A DNA stretch of 13,552 bases from DASSUC01 sp035649895 (GTDB lineage Bacteria > Actinomycetota > Actinomycetes > Mycobacteriales > Micromonosporaceae), in the NCBI GenBank assembly GCA_035649895.1, contig DASRIS010000108.1, positions 1 through 13,552 on the forward strand, written 5' to 3'. Positions within the stretch are counted from its first letter, which is position 1. Every line of letters begins with the position of its first letter. A program made the position numbers and the translations under genes. The notes under the pieces are model-generated. The model was not told where the DNA came from and did not search any database. It worked only from the letters and a program-made list of their open reading frames with translations. Below are positions 1-6,702 of the stretch, piece after piece.

Positions 1-1446
1 CAGCAGCAGCTGCACGCCGCCCTATCTGAGGTGGATGCCGCTCAGCATGAGCTGGACGGCGCCCATCGTGCCGGTACGCCGGAGGCACTCCGGGCACAGG
101 CCGCCGCCTACGAGCCGCTCGTGGCGGCGCTGCGGGAGCTGGCGCTGGCCGAGCAGGGTCTCAACACGGCCGTGCGCGCCCAGGCCGAGAGCGAACGCAG
201 CGTCCGGGCCCACGAGGCGGAGCGCGTCGCCATCGAGGAGCTGCTCAACCATGCGGCAGCAGCCCTCGGGAGGCACTATCCGGACGCCGCCTGGTGGAAG
301 GAGCGCGAGCGCCGGGAGCTGGCCGCCCTGTGGACCGACAAGGAGTGGAACCTCGCCCGTAGCGAGCTGTTCCTCGCGGCTCTGAAGCTGCACAAGGCAT
401 TCCTGCGGCACGCACCCACGCAGATGCGCCGCAACCTGCAGGCTGCCATGGACCTGGTCAGCGGTGATGTGCCCAGCGAGCTACCCGAGGGAGCGGCGCT
501 CGCCGCATGGCGAAGCCTGTTCTTCGTGGTGCCGGTGGTCTCCACGACGTTCGCCTCCTACGCCCGGCTGTTCGGCCACCTCGGCAAGGAGGCGCTCGGC
601 TGGCTCCTCATCGACGAAGCCGGGCAGGCGACACCGCAGAATGCGGTCGGGGCGCTATGGCGGGCCAGGCGCGCCGTGGTCGTCGGCGACCCCCTGCAGC
701 TGGAGCCGATCACGACCCTGCCGTTCCGCGCCGAGCAGGCTATCCGCAACGAGCTGGGCGTCGATGAGCAATGGTCGACCAGCCGCACCTCGGTCCAGCG
801 GCTCGCCGACCGCATCACCCCGCTGGGCACCTGGCTGCCTGACGAGGACGGCACGAGCTGGGTAGGTATCCCGCTGACCGTGCACCGGCGCTGCGACCAG
901 CCCATGTTCGACATCGTCAACACCGTCGCCTACGACGGTCTCATGATCGACGGCACCGGCATGGGCCCCGGCGAGCGGTTCGACGCGGCCTATCCGAGCC
1001 TTCCGCCGTCCAAATGGATCGATGTGGCCGGTAGCGGGCCTCAGGGGCACTGGATCCCTGACGAGGGCCGCCAGCTCGACCGCATCCTCACCAAGCTCGC
1101 CGAGCTCTCGTTTGACATGTCCGAGGTGATGGTGATCGGCCCGTTCCGGGACATCGCCCGCCAGATCAAGAGCAGAGCTCGGCGGTACCCGGGTCTGGTG
1201 GCTGGCACCATCCACACCGCCCAGGGGAAGCAGGCCGACATCGTCGTACTCGTCCTGGGTAGCGCGCCTGACCGCCCCGGTGCGCGGCGGTGGGCGGCGA
1301 GCAAGCCCAACCTCCTCAACGTGGCCGTCAGCCGCGCTAAACGTCGCCTCTACGTCATCGGCAACAGGGAGCTGTGGTCAACCCAGCGCTACTTCAAGGT
1401 CCTGGCTGCCGCGCTGCCGCACACGCCACCCGTCGAGCCTAGGTGA
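1..1446 (+). CDS. Superfamily 1 DNA2/NAM7-type helicase, C-terminal part (5' truncated by window)
   Basis: The frame is open from base 1, so the GTG at 31 is probably internal. At least 481 residues remain. The first ~130 are Glu/Ala/Arg-rich and helical, likely a coiled coil. RecA-like helicase motifs follow: II as LLIDEAGQA (about 604-630), III as VVVGDPLQLEP (about 676-708), IV as LTVHRRCDQP (about 874-903), V as GTIHTAQGKQAD (about 1204-1239), and VI as NVAVSRAKRR (about 1318-1347). These are diagnostic of UPF1/DNA2-like ATP-dependent helicases. The Walker A segment is missing and must lie upstream of the window. Codons end in A/T more often than in nifJ: 8 of the first 40 from base 31 against 1 of the first 40 of nifJ. 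This fits an accessory origin. Such large helicases occur in mobile and defence-type regions, but the substrate here cannot be told. Family call is sure; role is unknown. Confidence 0.88.
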   Translation, partial: QQQLHAALSEVDAAQHELDGAHRAGTPEALRAQAAAYEPLVAALRELALAEQGLNTAVRAQAESERSVRAHEAERVAIEELLNHAAAALGRHYPDAAWWKERERRELAALWTDKEWNLARSELFLAALKLHKAFLRHAPTQMRRNLQAAMDLVSGDVPSELPEGAALAAWRSLFFVVPVVSTTFASYARLFGHLGKEALGWLLIDEAGQATPQNAVGALWRARRAVVVGDPLQLEPITTLPFRAEQAIRNELGVDEQWSTSRTSVQRLADRITPLGTWLPDEDGTSWVGIPLTVHRRCDQPMFDIVNTVAYDGLMIDGTGMGPGERFDAAYPSLPPSKWIDVAGSGPQGHWIPDEGRQLDRILTKLAELSFDMSEVMVIGPFRDIARQIKSRARRYPGLVAGTIHTAQGKQADIVVLVLGSAPDRPGARRWAASKPNLLNVAVSRAKRRLYVIGNRELWSTQRYFKVLAAALPHTPPVEPR

Positions 1447-1653
1447 TCTTTACCTGTACGTTGTGGGCGCGAGGTGTGGGAGGCGCGGGCCGCAGGCAAA
1501 GGCCTCACCGTCGGGCGTGGTGCGACACGACAGACGCGCCTGCTCGTCGCCGCCGATCCCGACTCCAGGTCAGGCAAGGCCCAGAAAGCCGCCAGGTACG
1601 GCATTCCAGTCGTGCATCCGGCCGCGTTCTCGCACATGATCACCCAGCTGTAG
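1443..1653 (+). pseudogene. BRCT-domain remnant, frameshifted
   Basis: Two frames join into one BRCT domain. Frame 3 from the GTG at 1443 reads VIFTCTLWA, the first BRCT strand (usual form VVFTGTL). About base 1470 the match moves to frame 1, beginning EVWEARAAGKGLTVGRGATR at 1471. It continues with LLVAADPDSRSGKAQKA and YGIPVVHPAAF to the TAG at 1651-1653. These segments are typical of C-terminal BRCT domains in actinobacterial DnaQ-like exonuclease/BRCT proteins and of DNA ligase or polymerase-associated BRCTs. One extra base near 1470 explains the break. Frame 3 has a stop (TAG 1440-1442) right before the GTG, so no upstream partner remains in that frame. It begins where the helicase ends, so it is either the tail of a former fusion or a separate decayed gene. 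A sequencing error is possible. The BRCT identity is confident; the history is not. Confidence 0.72.
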
Positions 1654-1926
1654 CCGCTCGCGGCTATCCTTCCCGGAGGCTGGTCGACGAGACGAACCTG
1701 CTGGGTCCTGAGCAACCGGCGCGGGGCCACCGACGGCGACCCGGACGGCCATGACACCAGTGACGTCGGGCGCGACATCGGCACGCTCGTCCTGGAGCGG
1801 TGGCATCGGCTTGCTGGCCCTGGTTACTGGAGTGAGGCGCTAGCTCGCCAGCTCAAGGCCGAGGCTCTGCCGGCTCACCCAGCTTCCAGCAGGGTGGTGG
1901 CGAGCAGGTCCGCGGCGTTGATGGTG
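1654..1926 (+). other. Gene-poor stretch with an open frame lacking a start; possible gene remnant
   Basis: Frame 1 stays open from the BRCT stop to a TGA at 1963-1965, with no ATG or GTG before about 1890. Part of its translation looks protein-like (DIGTLVLERWHRLAGPGYWS, near 1774-1833), with a plausible amphipathic composition. I do not recognise it. It could be a fragment of another accessory gene, or chance openness in GC-rich DNA. On the minus strand it also lies just beyond the nifJ stop. No convincing intrinsic terminator, tRNA or repeat was seen between the convergent helicase and nifJ genes. Confidence 0.3.
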
Positions 1927-4900
1927 TCAGGGCCGTCCTCGCTCAGGACCGCAGGCAGCGGGTGAAGGTGTCCTGGCAGGGGTGGCAGGGGTGGACCCGG
2001 CCAGCTCCGTGTCCGGGCCGCCGTCGTCGCTGGGCAGGTGGCGCTCCACGCCGGCCAGCTGCTCGTAGTAGTGCCAGCGCTCGTCGATGTCGGCCTGGGC
2101 CAGCGCGAGCAGGTGCCTGGCCCGCTCCGGCTCCGACCGGGCCAGGTTGGCGAAGCGCGCCTCACCCAGCGCGAAGTCCGACAGCCGCTGCGTCGGCCGC
2201 TTCGCGTCTAGCTGGAACGGGTGCGCCCCGTCGGCCGGGCTGGGGTGGTAGCGGTAGAGCGGCCAGTAGCCGCTGGCCACCGCCGACTTCTGGTGCGTCA
2301 TCGACGTCGCCATCTCGATGCCGTGCTCGATGCAGGTGCTGTACGCGATGACCAGCGACGGCCCGGGCCAGGCCTCGGCCTCCAGCAGCGCGCGTACGGT
2401 CTGCATCTCGTTGGCGCCGAGCGCGATCTGGGCCACGTACACGTCACCGTAGGCTCGGGCGATCGCGCCGAGGTCCTTCTTCGCGGTCGGCTTGCCCGAC
2501 GCGGCGAACTTCGCCGCCGCGCCCCGCGGGGTGGCCTTGGACGCCTGGCCGCCGGTGTTGGAGTAGACCTCGGTGTCCAGCACCAGCAGGTTCACGTCGC
2601 GGCCCGAGCCGAGCACGTGGTCCAGCCCACCGAAGCCGATGTCGTACGCCCAGCCGTCGCCGCCGACGATCCAGAAGCTCTTCGGCACCAGCTCGTCGGC
2701 GAGCGAGCCGAGCCGCCGGGCGGCGTCGGTGCCCAGGTCGGCGAGGCGGGCCTTGAGCGCGTCCACCCGCTCCCGCTGGGCCGCAATGCCGGCGGCGCCG
2801 GACACGTCGGCCTCCAGCAGCGCCGCGGCCAGGTCCGCCCCGACGGCCGGGGCCAGCTCGCCGAGCAGCCGGCGGGCGTCGTCGCGGTGGCGCTCGTACC
2901 CCAGCCGCAGGCCCAGCCCGAACTCGGCGTTGTCCTCGAACAGCGAGTTGGCCCAGGCCGGCCCGCGCCCGGCGCAGTTACGCGCCCACGGGGTGGTCGG
3001 CAGGTTGCCGCCGAAGATCGACGAGCAGCCGGTGGCGTTGGCCACCACGAGCCGGTCCCCGAACAGCTGGGTGAGCAGCTTCAGGTACGGCGTCTCGCCA
3101 CATCCCGAGCAGGCGCCGGAGAACTCGAACAGCGGCTGGAGCAGCTGCGATCCCTTCACCGTGTTGTGCCGCACGGTGGCCGGGTCGGCCTCGGGGATCC
3201 CGGTGAAGAAGTCCCACCGAGGCCGCTCGGCCTCGCGGTGCTTGGGCGCCGGCTCCAGGTTGAGCGACCTGTGCTCGGGCTGCACCTTGCTTACGGCCGG
3301 GCACGCCTCGACGCAGATGCCGCAGCCGGTGCAGTCGTCCGGCGCCACCTGCACGGTGAGCTTCGCCCCGCGCAGCTCCCGGCCGCCGTAGTCCTTGGCC
3401 AGGAAGCCCTCCGGCGCCCCGGCGAGCACGGCCGGGTCGTACACCTTCATGCGGATCGCGGCGTGCGGGCAGACGATGGTGCACTTGCCGCAGTCGATGC
3501 AGAGGTCGGGGTCCCAGACCGGCAGCTCCTGGGCGAGCGCGCGCCGCTCGAAGCGGGCGGTGCCGGTGGGGAAGGTGCCGTCGACCGGCAGCGCGCTGAC
3601 CGGCAGCAGGTCGCCCTCGCCGGCGAGCAGCCGCGCGGTGACCCGCTTGACGAAGTCGGGCGCGGTGTCCGGCAGCGCCACCGGGCCGGTCCCGGAGAGG
3701 TCGGCGTGCGCGGGCACCGGCAGCGGCGCCAGTGCCGCCACGGCCCGGTCGACCGCGGCCTGGTTGCGCCGCACCACCTCCGCGCCGCGCTTGCCGTACG
3801 CCTTGACGATCGCGTCCTTGAGCGCGGCGGTGGCCTGCACGGGCGGGAGCACGCCGGACAGCGCGAAGAAGCACGCCTGCATGACCGTGTTGATCCGCCC
3901 GCCCAGGCGCAGCTCGCGGGCCAGCCGGTGGGCGTCGACGACGTAGCAGTCCAGCCGCTTGTCGATGATCTGCCGCTGCACCTCGGCCGGCAGGTGCGGC
4001 CACACGTCGCCGGGCGGGTAGGGGCTGTTGAGCAGGAAGGTGGCGCCGGGGCGGGCCACGTCGAGCACCTTCATCCGCTCCAGCAGCCCGAACTGGTGGC
4101 AGGCGACGAGGTCGGCCGAGCCGACCAGGTAGGTCGAGCGGATCGGGTCCGGGCCGAAGCGCAGGTGGGACACTGTGACCGAGCCGGCCTTGCGGGAGTC
4201 GTAGACGAAGTAGCCCTGGGCGTACTGGTCGGTGCCCTCGCCGATGATCTTGACGCTGGCCTTGTTCGCGCCGACCGTGCCGTCGCTGCCCAGGCCGTAG
4301 AAGACCGCCTGCACGGCGCGGGTGGGCACCCGGAAGCCGCGGTCGGGGCTGACGCTGGTGCCGGTGACGTCGTCGACGATGCCGACGGTGACGTGGCGCC
4401 GGTGCGGCGGCAGGCGCAGCTCGTCGAAGACGCCCTTGACCATGCCGGGCGTGAGCTCCTTGCTGGACAGCCCGTACCGGGCGCCGATGACGTCGACCGC
4501 GGTGCGGCCGTGCTCGGCGAGCGCGGCCACCACGTCCAGGTAGAGCGGCTCGCCCGGGGCGCCCGGCTCCTTGGTGCGGTCGAGCACGGCGACCCGGCCG
4601 ACCGTGGCCGGCAGCGCCGCCACCAGCTCGGCGGCGGGGAAGGGCCGGAACAGCCGTACCGTGACCATGCCCACCCGCTCGCCGCGCGCGGCCAGCGCCT
4701 CGACGGTCTCGGCGACCGCCCCGGCGCCCGAGCCCATGACCACCAGGACCCGCTCGGCGTCCGGCGCGCCGGAGTAGTCGACCAGGTGGTACGCCCGCCC
4801 GGTGCGCCCGGCGAGCTCGTCCATCACCTGCTGCACAGTGGCCGGCACCGCGTCGTGGAACGGGTTGGCCGCCTCCCTCGCCTGGAAGAAGACGTCCGGG

Positions 4901-5556
4901 TTCTGGGCCGAGCCGCGCAGCACCGGCCGGTCCGGGGACAGCCCGCGCAGCCGGTGGGCGAGCACGTCGTTCTCGCGTACCAGGGCGCGCAGGTCCGCCT
5001 CGCCGAGCAGGCGGATCTTGGCGATCTCGTGCGAGGTGCGGAAGCCGTCGAAGAAGTGCAGGAAGGGCACCCGCGTACGCAGTGCCGCGGCGTGGGCGAC
5101 GAGAGCCAGGTCGTGCGCCTCCTGCACGGAGCCTGCCGCGAGCATCGCCCAGCCGGTGCTGCGGGCGGCCATCACGTCGCTGTGGTCCCCGAAGATCGAC
5201 AGTGCGTGGGTGGCGACGGCGCGGGCGGCGACGTGGATGACGGCCGGCGTCAGCTCTCCCGCGATCTTGAACATGTTCGGCAGCATCAGCAGCAGGCCCT
5301 GGGACGCGGTGAAGGTCGTGCCGAGCGCGCCCTTCTGCACCGCCCCGTGCAGGGCGCCGGCCGCCCCGGCCTCGGACTGCAGCTCGACCACCTCAGGCAC
5401 CGAGCCCCACAGGTTCACCCGGCCGGCGGCGCTCCACGCGTCGGCCAGCTCGCCCATTGGCGAGGCCGGGGTGATCGGGTAGATCGCGATGACCTCGGAG
5501 AGCGCGTGGGCCACGCGCGCGGCGGCCTCGTTGCCGTCCACCGTGGTCCAGGCCAT
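1927..5556 (-). CDS. nifJ: Pyruvate:ferredoxin (flavodoxin) oxidoreductase, single-chain NifJ type
   Basis: Oxidises pyruvate with CoA to acetyl-CoA and CO2, passing electrons to ferredoxin or flavodoxin in the cytoplasm; oxygen-sensitive in most relatives. The 1209 residues (family usually about 1170-1200) hold all domains in order. These are the pyruvate/TPP site YPITPASP (26-33), GLGSDGTVGANK (421-432), a 2x[4Fe-4S] ferredoxin domain with Cys686/689/692/696 and Cys742/745/748/752, and the proximal-cluster cysteines 816, 819, 844 and 1075. The Mg-TPP motifs are GGDGWAYDIG (965-974) and DTEVYSNTGGQ (994-1004). The last ~40 residues are a Pro/Ala-rich tail outside the conserved core. Start: family alignment and a drop in G/C-ending codons upstream favour the ATG at 5556, which has no clear ribosome site. 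An ATG at 5619 has AAGGTGG seven bases upstream and would add 21 residues. All key residues are present, so it should be active. Confidence 0.96.
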   Translation of the reverse strand: MAWTTVDGNEAAARVAHALSEVIAIYPITPASPMGELADAWSAAGRVNLWGSVPEVVELQSEAGAAGALHGAVQKGALGTTFTASQGLLLMLPNMFKIAGELTPAVIHVAARAVATHALSIFGDHSDVMAARSTGWAMLAAGSVQEAHDLALVAHAAALRTRVPFLHFFDGFRTSHEIAKIRLLGEADLRALVRENDVLAHRLRGLSPDRPVLRGSAQNPDVFFQAREAANPFHDAVPATVQQVMDELAGRTGRAYHLVDYSGAPDAERVLVVMGSGAGAVAETVEALAARGERVGMVTVRLFRPFPAAELVAALPATVGRVAVLDRTKEPGAPGEPLYLDVVAALAEHGRTAVDVIGARYGLSSKELTPGMVKGVFDELRLPPHRRHVTVGIVDDVTGTSVSPDRGFRVPTRAVQAVFYGLGSDGTVGANKASVKIIGEGTDQYAQGYFVYDSRKAGSVTVSHLRFGPDPIRSTYLVGSADLVACHQFGLLERMKVLDVARPGATFLLNSPYPPGDVWPHLPAEVQRQIIDKRLDCYVVDAHRLARELRLGGRINTVMQACFFALSGVLPPVQATAALKDAIVKAYGKRGAEVVRRNQAAVDRAVAALAPLPVPAHADLSGTGPVALPDTAPDFVKRVTARLLAGEGDLLPVSALPVDGTFPTGTARFERRALAQELPVWDPDLCIDCGKCTIVCPHAAIRMKVYDPAVLAGAPEGFLAKDYGGRELRGAKLTVQVAPDDCTGCGICVEACPAVSKVQPEHRSLNLEPAPKHREAERPRWDFFTGIPEADPATVRHNTVKGSQLLQPLFEFSGACSGCGETPYLKLLTQLFGDRLVVANATGCSSIFGGNLPTTPWARNCAGRGPAWANSLFEDNAEFGLGLRLGYERHRDDARRLLGELAPAVGADLAAALLEADVSGAAGIAAQRERVDALKARLADLGTDAARRLGSLADELVPKSFWIVGGDGWAYDIGFGGLDHVLGSGRDVNLLVLDTEVYSNTGGQASKATPRGAAAKFAASGKPTAKKDLGAIARAYGDVYVAQIALGANEMQTVRALLEAEAWPGPSLVIAYSTCIEHGIEMATSMTHQKSAVASGYWPLYRYHPSPADGAHPFQLDAKRPTQRLSDFALGEARFANLARSEPERARHLLALAQADIDERWHYYEQLAGVERHLPSDDGGPDTELAGSTPATPARTPSPAACGPERGRP

Positions 5557-5707
5557 GGACCCGCGTTCGGGACTCTGGTCTGCGTGCGCTGTGTCCGGAC
5601 GCGCTGCCTGGAGCACCATGGCCCGCCCACCTTCGCTGTCGGCGCGACGCCTGCGGCCGCTGTGGCTACAGCGTTCCGCCGCGCCCGTGGCGTTGCCCAG
5701 GGCTACT

Positions 5708-5738
5708 GGTCCCGCAGGTCCCGGACCGAAGGTCCCGG
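5708..5738. promoter_or_regulatory. Triple GGTCCC box upstream of nifJ, candidate operator
   Basis: The hexamer GGTCCC, followed each time by G, occurs at 5708, 5717 and 5731. On the minus strand this is CGGGACC. The boxes form overlapping palindromes: GGTCC-C-GGACC (5717-5727) and GGACC-GAA-GGTCC (5723-5735). They lie about 90-120 bases before the upstream nifJ ATG (5619), where an operator would sit. The half-site GGGAC and the length of the palindrome recall the DosR/DevR dormancy box (core GGGAC-N4-GTCCC), but the spacing differs by one base and the match is imperfect. Regulator identity is inference. Confidence 0.4.
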
Positions 5739-5755
5739 CTGCCGCCGGCACGGTT

Positions 5756-5791
5756 GTGCGGCTGCCACCGTGGGCGTGGTGGCAGCCGCAC
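5756..5791 (-). terminator. Strong hairpin after the SRPBCC gene, probable terminator
   Basis: A perfect 14-bp inverted repeat (5756-5769 with 5778-5791) encloses an 8-base loop. It lies about 55 bases past the stop of the SRPBCC gene and more than 130 bases before nifJ, in the right place to end the upstream transcript. No T-run follows on the minus strand, which is common for actinobacterial hairpin terminators. It could instead be a leader structure or an operator for nifJ. Confidence 0.5.
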
Positions 5792-5827
5792 GCTGTCGTG
5801 CCAGCAGCGGCACGCTGTCGTGCCAGC
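5788..5827. repeat. 18-bp direct repeat, two copies, 22-bp period
   Basis: GCACGCTGTCGTGCCAGC occurs exactly at 5788-5805 and 5810-5827. Each copy contains an internal inverted repeat (GCACG with CGTGC around a 4-base centre), so each could be a binding site or a mini-hairpin. The first copy overlaps the right arm of the 14-bp hairpin. A 22-bp period is about two helical turns, so two dimers could bind the same DNA face. It lies between the SRPBCC stop and nifJ. Confidence 0.65.
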
Positions 5828-5846
5828 TACGAGACCGGCCGGGCGC

Positions 5847-6584
5847 TCAGCCGAGGCGGTCCGGGTCGGTGCGGGTGACCGCGTCGCCCGGTGGGTACGG
5901 GCTGGCGTCCTCCAGGATGGTGCCGCCCTCGACGTGCTCCGGGTCGACGTACTCGGTGTCGTCGTCAGTGTCTGACCTGCGCCGCATGGCGCCCGCCGCG
6001 GCGACCCCGCCCGCGACAGCTGCGGCGGCGGCAGCCGCCCCCGCCACGGCCTTGCCCGACACCCCGGCCTTGCCGCTGTCCCCGCGCGACTGTGCGGCGG
6101 CCTCGACCCCGGGCGTGCCGACGGCGCCGCCCTCGTTGACCGAGCCGCGCCAGCCGCCGGTCTCGGCGCCGCGCCCCTCGATGAGCTCCTTGAACCGCTC
6201 CAGGTCCGCCTCGGCGCGCCGCTCCACGATGTTGAGCTTGTCGCCGACCTGCTCCACGAGCCCCTCCGGCTCGTACTCCATGACGAGCCGCACCATGGTC
6301 CGGTCGGCGCCGACCGGCCGGAAGTAGACGGCACCGGCGTTCGTGGCGCCCTCGGTGGCGGCCCAGGCGACCTTCTGGTCGGGCACCTGCTCCAGGATGG
6401 TGGCGTCCCACTCCCGCTTGACCCCGCCGACCTCGGCGACCCAGTGCACCCGGCGGTCATCGAGCTGGCGTACCTCTTCGACGCCGCCCATGAAGCGGGG
6501 AAACTCCTCGAACTGGGTCCACTGGTTGTATGCGGTGTTCACCGGGACATCGACTTCAATCGACTTTTCTACCTTGGTGGTCAT
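5847..6584 (-). CDS. SRPBCC-family (cyclase/dehydrase-like) protein with Ala-rich tail
   Basis: Residues 1-140 match the SRPBCC (START/polyketide-cyclase-like) fold. It opens with the typical KVEKSIEVDVPVNTAYNQWT and FEEFPRFMGGVEEV, continues with REWDATILEQVPDQKVAW, and ends in the long C-terminal helix. This is the stand-alone group of small stress-associated SRPBCC proteins, whose ligands are unknown. Residues ~141-177 are a Gly/Ser linker. Residues 178-199 are an almost pure Ala/Gly/Val stretch followed by Arg-Arg-Arg, which could be a membrane anchor. The last 45 residues are acidic. The ATG at 6584 is chosen because GGAGG lies 8 bases upstream and the fold begins there; 245 residues. 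An in-frame start at 6668 would add 28 unlike residues. It reads the same way as the channel gene (104-base gap) and nifJ. Confidence 0.85.
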   Translation of the reverse strand: MTTKVEKSIEVDVPVNTAYNQWTQFEEFPRFMGGVEEVRQLDDRRVHWVAEVGGVKREWDATILEQVPDQKVAWAATEGATNAGAVYFRPVGADRTMVRLVMEYEPEGLVEQVGDKLNIVERRAEADLERFKELIEGRGAETGGWRGSVNEGGAVGTPGVEAAAQSRGDSGKAGVSGKAVAGAAAAAAAVAGGVAAAGAMRRRSDTDDDTEYVDPEHVEGGTILEDASPYPPGDAVTRTDPDRLG

Positions 6585-6674
6585 CCCTGTCCCTCCGTGT
6601 CGAGGAGGACCCCCGAGGCGGAGCACCTCCACGTGAGCCCCGCCGGTACCCCGCAATGGATGGCTCAACCCCAG

Positions 6675-6702
6675 CCGCCGGGCCCTATCTACGGCCCGGC
6701 GG
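6675..6702 (-). terminator. Hairpin overlapping the channel-gene stop codon
   Basis: CCGCCGGGCC (6675-6684) and GGCCCGGCGG (6693-6702) form a perfect 10-bp GC stem with an 8-base loop. The stop codon TAG of the channel gene (6691-6689) lies in the loop. No T-run follows. It may terminate or attenuate transcription, or protect the mRNA 3' end, before the SRPBCC gene. Confidence 0.4.

Noticed and set aside
1875..2165. Minus-strand frame ending past the nifJ stop, with a protein-like end (DTINAADLLATTLLEAG).
   Set aside because: Considered as a frameshifted true C-terminus of nifJ. The conserved nifJ core already ends upstream in the main frame, so no frameshift is needed; it stays an unproven curiosity.
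5557..5751. Longer N-terminus of nifJ from 5751.
   Set aside because: The added residues have no family match, many codons end in A or T, and the region holds operator-like repeats. The shorter alternative at 5619 remains possible.
2221..6327. Very long open frame on the plus strand (about 1370 codons) opposite nifJ and the SRPBCC gene.
   Set aside because: It mirrors genes with complete family motifs on the other strand. Its translation is a monotone of Arg, Gly, Ala, His and Val without domains, as expected for an antisense frame in GC-rich DNA.
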